Part shown: positions 25,152 through 35,400 of the stretch, piece by piece
Numbering within the stretch: the stretch's first letter is position 1
How the letters are laid out: each line of letters begins with the position of its first letter
Assembly (NCBI GenBank): GCA_946186915.1
Contig: CAMHOY010000001.1
Coordinates: 1 to 64,000, forward strand
Length of the DNA: 64,000 nucleotides
Source of the DNA: an uncultured Bacteroidales bacterium
GTDB taxonomy: Bacteria; Bacteroidota; Bacteroidia; Bacteroidales; Paludibacteraceae
Direction of reading: 5' to 3'
The notes under the pieces: generated by a model
Databases searched by the model: none
What the model was told of the DNA's origin: nothing
The model's input: the letters and a program-made list of their open reading frames with translations, nothing else
Position numbers and translations under genes: made by a program

Positions 25152-25673
25152 ATGGCAAAAGACAGTTTATCTTTTCAATTAGGCATCTCCATTGCGCAGT
25201 ACTTGATACAATATGGAGAGAAGGAACTCAATTATGACGAATTCAAGCAGGGCATTGATTACGTGATGAAGATGTCCGGTGAAGCAAAGACCGCCGGCGA
25301 GCAATTCCTGGCGGAGAATGCGAAGCGCGAAGGAGTAAAGACCACTGCGAGCGGTTTGCAGTACGAGGTGCTGGAAGCTACTATCGGTCAAAAGCCAAAG
25401 GCTACTGATACCGTGCGTGTTCATTATGAAGGCACCCTCATCGACGGTACCGTTTTCGACAGCAGTTACAAGCGCGGCGAGTCCATCGCCTTCCCGCTCA
25501 ACGGCGTGATTGCCGGCTGGACCGAAGGTCTGCAACTGATGTCCGTCGGCTCAAAGTACAAATTCTTCATCCCCTATCAACTGGCTTACGGCGAGCGCGG
25601 TGCCGGCGGATCCATTCCCCCGTACGCTGCTTTAATCTTCACGGTAGAACTTTTAGGAATAGAAACAAAATAA
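25152..25673 (+). CDS. FKBP-type peptidyl-prolyl isomerase
   Basis: A 173-residue FKBP with no signal peptide. Residues 1-60 are a short helical N-terminal region and the FKBP domain runs from about 75: [63 protein letters not shown]. All active-site aromatics and the FDSS segment are present. Its FKBP domain is nearly the same as that of the next gene, including long stretches of similar DNA, so the two arose by tandem duplication, one cytosolic and one exported. It starts 3 bases after ribE. Confidence 0.92.
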   Translation: MAKDSLSFQLGISIAQYLIQYGEKELNYDEFKQGIDYVMKMSGEAKTAGEQFLAENAKREGVKTTASGLQYEVLEATIGQKPKATDTVRVHYEGTLIDGTVFDSSYKRGESIAFPLNGVIAGWTEGLQLMSVGSKYKFFIPYQLAYGERGAGGSIPPYAALIFTVELLGIETK

Positions 25674-25693
25674 ATAATTACATATTTGAATTT

Positions 25694-26938
25694 ATGAAAA
25701 AAATTAGTATTCTGATGCTTGCCGTACTGGCGATGATCTCGTGCGGCAACAGTTACAAAGCGCAAGACGCGACTCTTAACAACGAGACCGACTCCATCAA
25801 CTATGCCGTAGGTCTGTTGAACGGCTTGCAAATCAAGATGTATTACCTCGCTAACGACAGCAGTGACGAAGCCGTAACCGAATTTATCGATGCGCTCGAG
25901 TCCGCTTATCTGGACAAAGAGGAGCAGCTGAGCGAGATCGCGCAGGCAGGCCGCCAGTTCGGTACTTCTCTCAAGTCTTTTGAGAAAACCGGTTTGGCAG
26001 AAAACGCCGCATGGACAGTGAACGAGAAACTGCTTCTTCAGGGTCTTGTCAACGGCTTGCATAACGACTCGTCTGTCATGACTCCCGATGCCGCACAAGC
26101 TTTCTTCATGGCTGCTTATCAGCAGAAGGCAGAAGGTACGGCTGATAAAGCTATTACCGGCAAATGTCCGTTTAAAGTAAAGAGCGTTGAACTGACGTCC
26201 TATAATGACTCGCTCAACTATGCCTTTGGTTTGATCAACGGTTCGCAGATCAAGTTATATCTCTTGGCTGACGACGAGGATGGCAAAGACACCGAAGAGT
26301 TCATTGAGAATATCAACAAAGGTCTGAAAGAGGATGTTCGCAATCCGCAGGTCGTTGCAATGGGAAAGAACGTTGGTAAAGCCATCCGCGAACAAGAGCC
26401 TGTAGGTCTGCTTGGCATTCAAGGTCTGGAGACCAACTACGACCTGATCAAACAAGGTTTCATCAATGGTCTGTACAACTACACCGAGCAATTTGACATG
26501 CAGTCAGCCGGCGCATATGTAGAGGCTGCTATCTCTCGTCTGAAATACGGCGAGACCAAAGCAGAAGGCGAGAAATTCCTGCAGGAGAATGCTCTCCGTG
26601 ACGGAGTAAAGACAACTGAGAGCGGCTTGCAGTACGAAGTACTCGTACAAGGCAAGGGTTCCAAACCGACGGCAGAGTCCACGGTCAAAGTGCACTATGA
26701 AGGCACTCTCATCGACGGTACTGTTTTTGACAGCAGTTACCAGCGCGGTGAGCCTATCGAGTTCCCGCTCAACGGTGTTATCAAGGGTTGGACCGAGGGT
26801 CTGCAACTCATGCCTGTTGGTTCGAAATACAAACTGTTTATCCCGTATGACTTAGGTTACGGTGAGCGTGGTGCCGGCGCATCCATTCCTCCGTACGCAA
26901 CTCTCATCTTCACCGTTGAGTTATTAGAGATCAAATAA
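25694..26938 (+). CDS. exported FKBP-type isomerase lipoprotein with duplicated N-terminal domain
   Basis: A 414-residue lipoprotein (lipobox LAMISC). Two copies of an FkpA-type helical N-terminal domain precede the catalytic part: residues about 30-150 ([20 protein letters not shown]) and about 170-280 ([20 protein letters not shown]). The FKBP domain occupies about 305-412 with [20 protein letters not shown] and the full active site. FkpA-type domains mediate dimerisation and chaperone action in the periplasm; the duplication would give an intramolecular dimer. Tandem paralogue of the gene before it. Confidence 0.92.
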   Translation: MKKISILMLAVLAMISCGNSYKAQDATLNNETDSINYAVGLLNGLQIKMYYLANDSSDEAVTEFIDALESAYLDKEEQLSEIAQAGRQFGTSLKSFEKTGLAENAAWTVNEKLLLQGLVNGLHNDSSVMTPDAAQAFFMAAYQQKAEGTADKAITGKCPFKVKSVELTSYNDSLNYAFGLINGSQIKLYLLADDEDGKDTEEFIENINKGLKEDVRNPQVVAMGKNVGKAIREQEPVGLLGIQGLETNYDLIKQGFINGLYNYTEQFDMQSAGAYVEAAISRLKYGETKAEGEKFLQENALRDGVKTTESGLQYEVLVQGKGSKPTAESTVKVHYEGTLIDGTVFDSSYQRGEPIEFPLNGVIKGWTEGLQLMPVGSKYKLFIPYDLGYGERGAGASIPPYATLIFTVELLEIK

Positions 26939-26941
26939 TCT

Positions 26942-26969
26942 CTAAACTCTAAACACTAAACGCTAAACG
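26942..26969. repeat. CTAAAC-type heptamer repeat (4 units)
   Basis: Four exact-length units (CTAAACT, CTAAACA, CTAAACG, CTAAACG) fill the gap between the FKBP stop and the flippase ATG at 26973. Same unit as at 685-705 and 63857-63870. Confidence 0.85.
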
Positions 26970-26972
26970 TTT

Positions 26973-28487
26973 ATGGGCGTCATCGCTAAGCAATCGATAC
27001 GTGGTACAATCGTTACCTATCTGGGCATTGCCGTAGGCATTGTCACCACGTTCTTCGTGTTAACCCGTTTCCTCACAGCCGAGGAAATCGGGTTGGCACG
27101 GGTGCTTATCGATGCGGCTATCCTGTTCGTAGGTCTCGCGCAGTTGGGAACGAGCAGCAGTGTCATTCGTTTCTATCCGTATTTCTTATCCCACAAGGGG
27201 AAAGATTCTCTCCATAACGGAGAAGAAGACCACGGATTTTTCTTCTGGGCGTTGGTTGTACCGTTTGTCGGATTTATACTCTTCGCCATTCTCTATTGGG
27301 CTTGTCGTGTACCGCTTGGTGCATGGTTCGGCGACAAGTCGCCACTCTTCGTGGAATACTACTATTTCGTGCTCCCGCTGGCATTCTTCATGCTCTACCA
27401 GACGATCTGCGAGACGACATGTAATGTTCTCATGCACATCGTGGTGCCGCGCGCTGTACGGGAATTGTTCGTTCGCGTCGGTTTGCTGGTCATTTATCTG
27501 CTGTATGCTTTTGAGGTGCTCTCTTTGGACGGATTAGTCATTGGCATTTGTGTCAATTATGCATTTGCAGCGCTGATCAACCTGTGTTACTTCTTCTCCC
27601 TGCAAAAGATCAGCCTGCGTCCGGACTGGGCTTTTCTGCGTGCGAATCCTTCGCTTGTGCGGAGTTACCTTGTTTATACCGGTTTCCTCATCGTTTCTGC
27701 GGCTACCACTACCTTGGCGCCCACTCTCTCTTCCTTCTTCGTGACGGCCAAGATGGGCCTGGACAGTACGGGTGTGTTTGCCATCGCGACTTACATGGCG
27801 GTCATGGTCAGCGTACCTTATCGCTCAGTAACTGCCATCGCTTCGCCGCAGTTGGCGCGCGCTATCAAAGAGCAGAACCGCGAAGAGGGATCAAGGCTCA
27901 TCCAACAAGTGACACGCAACCTGCTCCTTATCGGCGGATTTATCTTACTGACCATTTGGCTGAATATCGACCTTATCTTCCATATTCTGCCGAATGGCGA
28001 AATCTATGCGCCCGCGAAATACGTGGTGCTCATCCTGGGTGTCAGTCAATTGGTTTTGGCTACATTCTCTATTTGTCTCACAACGCTTAACTACTCGCGT
28101 TTTTACGCGCTGAGCCTGCTCCTCTCGCTGATTTTAACTATCAGTGCACTGGTGTTGAACAACTATCTGGTGCCTTTATGGGGAATGGACGGCGCAGCAA
28201 TCAGCAATGTCGTCTCGTACGGTTTGTATTACCTGCTTATCATCGCTACCATTGTACCGCTCTGCCGCGTACACGTAGTGGACAGGAAGTGGACATACGT
28301 CCTGTTGCTGCTCCTTGCAATCTTCGCCCTTAACTGGGCATGGCAGACGTACTTACCGGCTCTTCCCCTTTGGGCAGACAGCCTCGTACGCAGCGTTGTT
28401 CTTTTAGGCGGAGGAGTCGCCATCGCCTATGCCGCGAAGTTATCGCCGGAGATCAAACAACAAATCAACTCACGCATTAAACATTAA
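26973..28487 (+). CDS. polysaccharide biosynthesis protein / flippase
   Basis: A 504-residue integral membrane protein with 14 predicted hydrophobic segments. The N-terminus GVIAKQSIRGTIVTYLGIAV is the typical start of a Bacteroidota flippase family (polysaccharide_synt type). It probably translocates a lipid-linked sugar. truA follows after 15 bases containing two ATTAAAC units. No glycosyltransferase lies next to it. Confidence 0.87.
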   Translation: MGVIAKQSIRGTIVTYLGIAVGIVTTFFVLTRFLTAEEIGLARVLIDAAILFVGLAQLGTSSSVIRFYPYFLSHKGKDSLHNGEEDHGFFFWALVVPFVGFILFAILYWACRVPLGAWFGDKSPLFVEYYYFVLPLAFFMLYQTICETTCNVLMHIVVPRAVRELFVRVGLLVIYLLYAFEVLSLDGLVIGICVNYAFAALINLCYFFSLQKISLRPDWAFLRANPSLVRSYLVYTGFLIVSAATTTLAPTLSSFFVTAKMGLDSTGVFAIATYMAVMVSVPYRSVTAIASPQLARAIKEQNREEGSRLIQQVTRNLLLIGGFILLTIWLNIDLIFHILPNGEIYAPAKYVVLILGVSQLVLATFSICLTTLNYSRFYALSLLLSLILTISALVLNNYLVPLWGMDGAAISNVVSYGLYYLLIIATIVPLCRVHVVDRKWTYVLLLLLAIFALNWAWQTYLPALPLWADSLVRSVVLLGGGVAIAYAAKLSPEIKQQINSRIKH

Positions 28488-28502
28488 ACATCACTTATAA
28501 CC

Positions 28503-29246
28503 GTGCGCTATTTTATCACCTTCACATATCGCGGAACGGATTTCCATGGCTCGCAAACACAACCGAACGGGAATACGGTGCAGGCAGAGGTGGAGAAAGC
28601 ATTCGCCACCATTCTCCGCACACCGGTAGCCTTGACCTTTGCGGGTCGGACAGATGCAGGTGTACACGCCGATAAGATGGTAGCGCATTTTGATGTAGAG
28701 AAAGCCGTTCCGGCGAATTTCGCAGCGCGGCTCAACAACTTACTACCCGACTCGATCGCTATCCGCGATATCCTACACGTTACTGATGAGGCGCACGCAC
28801 GTTTCGATGCACTCGAACGCACGTACCATTACCGCATAACGTTGCGCAAGGATCCATTTTCCTATCAAACACGTGCCCGCATCGGAGGTATCCTAGACTT
28901 TACTGCCATGAACGAGGCAGCCAAATCGCTCTTAGGCCGGCAGGACTTTGCGTCATTCTGCCGCGTGCACACCGATGTGAAGACCACTATTTGCGATGTG
29001 CGCGAAGCTAAATGGGTTGTAGAAAATGAGTATGAGGCCTATTTTGTCATCACGGCGGACCGGTTTCTCAGGAACATGGTGCGCGCCGTTGTCGGGACAC
29101 TCTTTGACGTAGGAAAAGGCAAGATGACCAAGGCGCAGTTGGAAGATATCATCGCAGCGAAAGATCGCTGTAAAGCAGGCCATTCAGCGCCGGCTGAAGG
29201 TTTGTCGTTAGTAGAAATCAAATATCCTAAAAATCTATTTATATGA
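28503..29246 (+). CDS. truA: tRNA pseudouridine38-40 synthase
   Basis: A 247-residue TruA, isomerising U38-U40 in tRNA anticodon stems. It begins with RYFITFTYRGTDFHGSQTQP, has the catalytic Asp in FAGRTDAGVHA (near 50), the ARFDALERTYHYRI segment near 100 and RFLRNMVRAVVGTL near 190. Translation begins at GTG 28503, the only start that precedes the conserved N-terminal strand. The last four bases overlap the GH28 gene start (ATGA). Confidence 0.96.
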   Translation: MRYFITFTYRGTDFHGSQTQPNGNTVQAEVEKAFATILRTPVALTFAGRTDAGVHADKMVAHFDVEKAVPANFAARLNNLLPDSIAIRDILHVTDEAHARFDALERTYHYRITLRKDPFSYQTRARIGGILDFTAMNEAAKSLLGRQDFASFCRVHTDVKTTICDVREAKWVVENEYEAYFVITADRFLRNMVRAVVGTLFDVGKGKMTKAQLEDIIAAKDRCKAGHSAPAEGLSLVEIKYPKNLFI

Positions 29247-30784
29247 AAAGATTGCCTCTTTTGCTGCTCGTAGCAGCCTTTTTGAGCGCGTGTACCGCGT
29301 CTGAGTACCAAATGACTCAACAACGCGACATTGATGCACTGATCAAATCAGCTTGCTTTGAAATGCCGAAAGTGCCGGTGCCTTCATTCCCTGACCGCAC
29401 GTTCAACATCATGGACTTCGGCGCGGATCCTACAGGTGTCGTATTGGCCACTGAGGCCATTCAGACGGCCATCGACCAGTGCACGGAATCCGGAGGAGGA
29501 ACAGTCGTAATACCGGAAGGTATCTATTTGACCGGTCCTATCACACTGAAATCCAACGTACGCTTGTTCACCGAGAGCAACAGTGTCATCATTTTCTCGC
29601 ACGACCTCGACTTATACGAGATCTACGACGAGTGGTTCGAAGGCATTCCTACCAAGCGTTGCACGAGTCCGCTCAATGCACGCGATGCAGAGAACATCGC
29701 CATCACCGGTCATGGTTCTTTCAATGGTAACGGCGACTGGTGGAGACCGCTCAAGAAGAGCAAGATAGCTCCGGGACAATGGAAGAAACACCTCAAAGAG
29801 AAAGGCGGTATCGTAGCCAACGATATCTGGTATCCGGATAGCGCATCGCTGCTCGCGCAGAGTTATTGTCTGGACCAGAACGTGCCTGTCATCACCGATG
29901 ACAGTCTCTGGCAAGTAGTGAAGTCGTTCCTGCGTCCGGTAATGTTGCATTTCGTAGGCTGTAAGAACATTCTGTTAGAGGGTGTTACTTTTGAGAACAG
30001 TCCGGCATGGAACCTCCACCCGATGTGCTGCGAAAACCTGATTCTAAATCATCTCAATGTTCGTAACCCCTGGTATAGCCAGAACGGCGACGGCGTGGAC
30101 GTAGAGAGTTGCAAAAATGTAGTAATCTCCCATTGCTCCTTCGACGTAGGCGATGATGCTATCTGTATGAAGTCCGGCAAGGACAAACCGGGTCGCGACA
30201 GAGGTATTCCTACGGAGAACGTGGTTGTTGACGACTGCGTGGTATATCATGGTCATGGTGGCTTTGTCTGCGGATCGGAGATGTCCGGAGGTATTAAGAA
30301 CGTACAAGTGAGCAACAACCTCTATATCGGTACAGACGTAGGTCTGCGCTTCAAGAGTACCCGCGGCCGCGGCGGTGTAGTGGAGAATATCTACATCAAC
30401 GGCGTGAACATGGTGAATATTCCGAACGAAGGACTGCTCTTTGACCTCTTCTACGGGGGTAAAGGCGCAGGCGAAGAGACGGAAGAAGAACTCGCTGCAC
30501 GCATGAACGCCCAGGCACCGGAGGCGAGCGAAGAGACGCCGGCCTTTAAGAACATCGTTATTGAGAATGTAAAAGGCTCCAATATCAAACGCGCCATCTA
30601 TTTCAACGGCCTGCCGGAGATGAAGATTCAGAATGTCACCTTGCGCAATATCACCATCAGTGCTACTGAAGGCGCACTCTTCCGTCAGACGAACGGTCTC
30701 ATTATTGACAACGTGGACATCAAAGCGAAGAAGGGCGAAGCATTCTCTCTCGCTCCGACGGTAGAGAATGTAAAAATCAATTGA
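29243..30784 (+). CDS. glycoside hydrolase family 28 (polygalacturonase-like)
   Basis: A 513-residue lipoprotein (lipobox AFLSAC) with a right-handed beta-helix. The GH28 motifs are present: NGDGVDVESC near 281, GDDAICMKSG near 302, HGHGGFVCGSE near 336 and LRFKSTRGRGG near 367. The Asp pair and the His in these motifs are the catalytic set. It would hydrolyse galacturonan or rhamnogalacturonan side chains. A DUF4861 protein follows after 13 bases, a pairing typical of pectin-utilisation loci. A small insertion with EETEEELAARM near 413 is unusual. Confidence 0.92.
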   Translation: MKRLPLLLLVAAFLSACTASEYQMTQQRDIDALIKSACFEMPKVPVPSFPDRTFNIMDFGADPTGVVLATEAIQTAIDQCTESGGGTVVIPEGIYLTGPITLKSNVRLFTESNSVIIFSHDLDLYEIYDEWFEGIPTKRCTSPLNARDAENIAITGHGSFNGNGDWWRPLKKSKIAPGQWKKHLKEKGGIVANDIWYPDSASLLAQSYCLDQNVPVITDDSLWQVVKSFLRPVMLHFVGCKNILLEGVTFENSPAWNLHPMCCENLILNHLNVRNPWYSQNGDGVDVESCKNVVISHCSFDVGDDAICMKSGKDKPGRDRGIPTENVVVDDCVVYHGHGGFVCGSEMSGGIKNVQVSNNLYIGTDVGLRFKSTRGRGGVVENIYINGVNMVNIPNEGLLFDLFYGGKGAGEETEEELAARMNAQAPEASEETPAFKNIVIENVKGSNIKRAIYFNGLPEMKIQNVTLRNITISATEGALFRQTNGLIIDNVDIKAKKGEAFSLAPTVENVKIN

Positions 30785-30797
30785 TCATTCCTTCAAA

Positions 30798-31811
30798 ATG
30801 TCAAATTACCGAAATATCGGTATAGCGTTTTTAAGTCTGTTACTCGCGGGTTGCAGCCCGCGGGTAGCGACTTCTTTTTGGAAAATCGGTACGCCTGCCG
30901 ACTCGACCGTTACAGGCTACACCGTCATTCATGCGGAGGGGAAAACGCGTCATTGCTACCCTATTGAAGCATGGAGCGACGGACCGTTAGTGGACACCTA
31001 CCATCAGTTGCACCATCATGGCGTAGCGGTAGAGAGCGAACTCATGGCGTATCGGATCTATTTCGACAAGAAACAGACCATTGATCCTTATTGCAAACGA
31101 AAGCCGCAGTTGGAGTTGGCGCATAGTCATTGGTATCCGAATGACAGTCTGCTCGCTGCAGGGTACGGCGATGATATCTTACGCGTCTCCGGAACGGTAG
31201 GCGTCGGGTCAGTCAAATATTGGAAGGACAAACTTCGCCACATAGAGGATGTCGGTGAGCGGCAACAATGGATTGTCAAAAAGAGCCGCAAGAAAGCGAC
31301 TATCGCTGTGTGCGATGTCGATTGGACTGTACCTGACGGCAATCAGGAAGATCCGGAGAGACGGAAAGTCATTGACTTGAATGTAGAATACACGATGCGT
31401 GCCGGACATCGGGATATGCGATGCGATGTCAAAGCGTCCGAGCCGATAGAAGGTCTCTGTACCGGCGTGCAGACTATTCCGGCCAAAGGAGGCAAAGACA
31501 CGACTACGATTATTCTGGAGAATGGCGTGCTTCTGGCTTCATGGGGAACCGACTGGCCTGTGAATGACAGCGCCAAATACGCTAAAGAAACAGTCGGCTT
31601 GGGAGTATTTATCCCGAAGAAATATGCCGGTGAATTAAAGCATGACAAACAGAATAATTTGTGTATCTTAACCTCCCTTCCCTTAAGGGCGGGGGTAGGC
31701 CTTCACTTCTACCTCACTTGTTGCGGAGCGACCAAAGAAAACCACCCCGTGGCACGGAATGCCGAGGAGTGGCTTGTATATCTTCGCCGATGGGCTAAAT
31801 CTCTTAAGTAA
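30798..31811 (+). CDS. DUF4861 lipoprotein, pectin utilisation
   Basis: A 337-residue lipoprotein (lipobox SLLLAGC). The DUF4861 landmarks appear: YPIEAWSDGPLVDTYHQLHHHG near 54, ESELMAYRIYFDKKQTID near 78, GVQTIPAKG near 224 and a C-terminal CCGATKENHP. The family is found with GH28 and GH105 enzymes in pectin loci; the reaction is uncertain. Residues about 291-302 (LTSLPLRAGVGLHF) derive from an in-frame hairpin repeat. No SusC/SusD pair lies near, so this is a minimal two-gene pectin unit. Confidence 0.82.
   Translation: MSNYRNIGIAFLSLLLAGCSPRVATSFWKIGTPADSTVTGYTVIHAEGKTRHCYPIEAWSDGPLVDTYHQLHHHGVAVESELMAYRIYFDKKQTIDPYCKRKPQLELAHSHWYPNDSLLAAGYGDDILRVSGTVGVGSVKYWKDKLRHIEDVGERQQWIVKKSRKKATIAVCDVDWTVPDGNQEDPERRKVIDLNVEYTMRAGHRDMRCDVKASEPIEGLCTGVQTIPAKGGKDTTTIILENGVLLASWGTDWPVNDSAKYAKETVGLGVFIPKKYAGELKHDKQNNLCILTSLPLRAGVGLHFYLTCCGATKENHPVARNAEEWLVYLRRWAKSLK
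31671..31700 (-). repeat. short hairpin repeat element inside the DUF4861 gene
   Basis: ACCTCCCTTCCCTTAAGGGC followed by GGGGGTAGGCC. Arms CCCTT/AAGGG form the hairpin and GGGGGTAGG is the family flank. In frame, near the 3' end of the gene. Confidence 0.8.
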
Positions 31812-31856
31812 TACTACTGTATTTACGTTACCATCTCGTTACCATTACGGACGTCA

Positions 31857-32417
31857 CTATACCGTTTGAGTCCGTTTTTTGTACACCGCGTACGCTGCAG
31901 CCAAAGCAGTCATAAAGAGCCAGACTTCTTTTCCTTCGGTTAGCGGGACATCACACGTACATGAGTCACACGTACAGCCGTCAAGCAAATCACATTCGCA
32001 AATATCGCAAACATCATCTCCATTTTCATCGATGCAATGTTCACAATCAGGGTTTGGCTCTCCATGCCCGGGAGTATTAGAACGCCGGGGGAAAAAATGG
32101 CGTCCTGTATCATATGTCGTGACTCCTCCTTGAATAGCGGAAGCCGATGTCTGTATGCCGCGCACATCAAACGGATTCGCGGATACTGCATCGCTGCTAT
32201 TTGCCATTCCGCGGGTAATCGCACTTGTAGAGCCCATAGTAGCCATTGGGGCCTGCGCCATAGTGGTTATGCCGGAATGGGAATAACTCTGCGACCGGTG
32301 CATTGTAGTATGGATATATCCGCTTCGTCCTGCGCCTTTGTATGGAGACGCATAACTCAGCGCAGAGGCATACAGCGCACACAGCAAACACGTTATTATT
32401 GTAAATACCTTTTTCAA
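31857..32417 (-). CDS. Cys-rich exported protein with C-terminal membrane anchor
   Basis: A 186-residue protein with a signal peptide (KKVFTIITCLLCALYASA), a Ser/Thr/Met-rich middle, a Cys- and Asp-rich segment (ten Cys within about 33 residues near 124-156, CEHCIDENGDDVCDICECD), and a C-terminal tripartite end: PLTEGKE, a hydrophobic stretch LFMTALAAAYAV, and a basic tail KKRTQ. Such an end resembles sorting signals of surface proteins processed at the C-terminus. The Cys/Asp cluster suggests metal or calcium binding. It lies 39 bases downstream of the giant secreted protein and is probably co-transcribed. I recognise no family. Confidence 0.7.
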   Translation of the reverse strand: MKKVFTIITCLLCALYASALSYASPYKGAGRSGYIHTTMHRSQSYSHSGITTMAQAPMATMGSTSAITRGMANSSDAVSANPFDVRGIQTSASAIQGGVTTYDTGRHFFPRRSNTPGHGEPNPDCEHCIDENGDDVCDICECDLLDGCTCDSCTCDVPLTEGKEVWLFMTALAAAYAVYKKRTQTV

Positions 32418-32456
32418 ACTAATACTTTTTTATGCCCTCGTCACGAGGGGAATGCA

Positions 32457-35400
32457 TTAGCGCACGACTGCGCCCACTGCATTGTACAGCACACCATTCT
32501 TGAGGATAAAGAGTCGGTCACCCTTTATGAACTTATGTGCTTTGGATTCCTTCTCTACATTTTCAATGTCTGTCGTGATAGCAGGCACATTCTCACGTTC
32601 CACAATCTGGAAACGATCTTCAATCATGCTATTCGGTTCGGCAAAGAATGTATATTCTGTACCTTCGTTAATATCTATTGTTTCATTCGTTTCGCTGTCT
32701 AACAATGCTATTTCTGTCTCGCTATTCAGATGAGTAAACAGCAATGTGTAAGCAGTCTCCTCGCCCGTACGCACACCTACGCGCGTTCCTATAATACTGT
32801 TGGTAGCATTGACCGATAATTGCTCTTCTCCATTTATTGTGTAGATATCCATGTCACCGCTCATCATTTTACGGGCATCATAGCCGCTCTCATACATATC
32901 ATCATAGTTCTCAGACTCTAATATATATACGTGATCGGTCCAACCATTAGCGGTAATCGTCACTTTCAGTGATCCTAATTCTTCCTGCTCGTCTTTCGTA
33001 TTCTTCGGGGCGCGAAGAGGTTTGTTCTCACGCAAATCGGAGTAGTTTGCATTCCAGACCAAACGATTATAATCTAAATTGATCTTTGCATCGTTATCAG
33101 TAGCTTGTACAAAGAATCCTTGCATAGACGGAATAATTAAAGGATAACCGAATGTCGAAGCCATTTCTGCAGCGTTTGCAACAGGAATAGACAGGAACTT
33201 GCCGGGGGCATTGACATCCTCACCCGGATTCTCCGATTGTGCTTGTGTTCCTGTATTCAGCACACTGATTGTCGGTTCTGCATTTATAAAGTCCGATGTA
33301 GAGAACCGGGAAATGTCTATCGGAGCAGCATAACTATTAGCAAGCGCATTGTATCCGTCTGTAGAGAAAGTCAGATCTTCCGTTCTTTCTCCTGCTCCGG
33401 AAACTAATGTACCTGTATATGTTAATTTCATACCGGCAGCATCTTTATATTGCGTTGTTTCATATCCCACGAACGGAGAGAATGTCAGCGTAGCTCGATT
33501 GTTAACCCAATTATTGGTAGCTTCATCCCAACTGTATATCCAACTCTTGGTGTAAACAGATTTAGCGGCAACTCCGGCATCAGCTATAGGAGCGCCTACA
33601 ACTTGCCATGCTGCTTTTTGCGTTTCTCTTTCAGCCTTATTATAATAGCCGATAGAGAACAATTCTACCGTAGCTTCCGGCATAGGTTGAGTGCTATAAG
33701 GCGAAATGCGGAGATAACCCGTCTGGCCCTTAAGAGCGCCATCTTCTGCTGTTCCGGCCTTGAGAATCAATTTCTCTGCAGACGCACCTCTTACACCTCC
33801 GGCACCTACTGTCAAACCGCCATTCGGAGCAATAGTTACTGTTACGGGGTTACCAGATTTGTCATTCTCTATAGTTAAACTATATACTTCTACCTCCTCA
33901 TCAATAATTAAGTCATGCTGAACATAAACAGCGTGATTTTTGGTCGGCTGTGACTCACGATCCCAGTTGCCGCCTATCTGCCAATCGGTTGTCTCTCCCT
34001 CTACGGTCTCACCCTTGAAGATATACTCTTTTCTGGAAATACGGGTAAGGGTTATATCCTCATAAACTAACCATGCACCCGGCACATACGACGGGTTCTT
34101 GATTCCATATCGAAGAGTACCGGTGGTTTTACCCGGATCTGCTTCAACATATACATACACATCGTTCAGATAGCGGTTCTCTTCGTCATATGCCAAATCT
34201 GCGGAAGTTAGCGTAGCCGGATAATAATGTCCCTCATGCAATTCATCGGAAGGATCAAGTTGAGCCTGATAAGAGTCATACACAGATTGAATAGGATATT
34301 TCACATCGTTGGCATACACATAAGCAACTACACTTTCTTTTCCCTCGTCATGACATTTCCATGCATTTGTAGAAGGCGAAGTACGATAAAATGCTTTGAC
34401 TGTTAATCGATAGAATCCCGGTTTGAGAGTGTCCACCATTTGATCATATACGGCATTCGTTCCTGCAACACCACTACGGTATTCTCCGGTTTGTTCTCCT
34501 AAAGCCAAAGCAGGAATGTCCACAGGTACTTTTTCAAAATCATTTGTCTTAATCTGGGTGCGAACCTTAGCAAGCGTGTTTACATCTGTTCCAAAGTCAA
34601 AGGCGGCGGCGGCTGATGCTTCCCTGTCCAACATGGTTGTAATGAATGAAGCATGCTCCGTATAATCCTCCATACGCCATTGAGTAGCCAATGTCACATT
34701 GTTTGTTAGAGCTAACGCATTTGTTTCGTCTATTGTTACATAATATCCCTTATGGCTATCCGTCACCTCGTTGCCGCTTTGGATCGTCAGTATACCTCCG
34801 TCATTATTGATTTTCCACATGTTATCTGTATTTGCCGCGGTACCATCATCGGTGAATAATTCATGATTATCCGCCTCATAGAGATATTGTTGGTTATCCA
34901 GATAGAGGAAACGCGTATATATATTGGTATTATCGCGCGTATAGCGACTAATCCGGCATGGTATTCCAAAAGGTCCAACGACAGCCTGCGTTCCCCATTT
35001 AGCGCCGCGGCTGAGATATTTACCATCTTGTTCAGCGCGGAGATATTTGTATCCCACCAATTCGCTGACATTAATATTTTTAAAGTACCCCCAATAGTTT
35101 CCTCGATACGTAAAACGCAGGAAACGGGTTGAAGGTTTCAACTCTATTTCTGAGAAAGTTTTGCCATCGGTCTCTTTATATCCATAATACCAAACTGTTG
35201 ACCAGTCGCCACTCACTCCCGTAGAAGACTCTTCCACTTGCCACATATGCGATGTTCCTGTACATAATATTGAACCGCTTTGAATGGTGAATGAAAGTTT
35301 TCCGGGGGTCTCAGCAAACTCAATTACGAAATTTTTTCCCTCATGTTCCCATACCCAATCATCCGTCAAGTAGTTATTTCCTCCTAAGAATATACCACCG

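Noticed and set aside
32435-32449. Terminator between the giant protein and the Cys-rich gene (CCCTCGT/ACGAGGG)
   Set aside because: On the minus strand the hairpin is followed by A residues, not T, so it does not look like an intrinsic terminator; the two genes may be co-transcribed.
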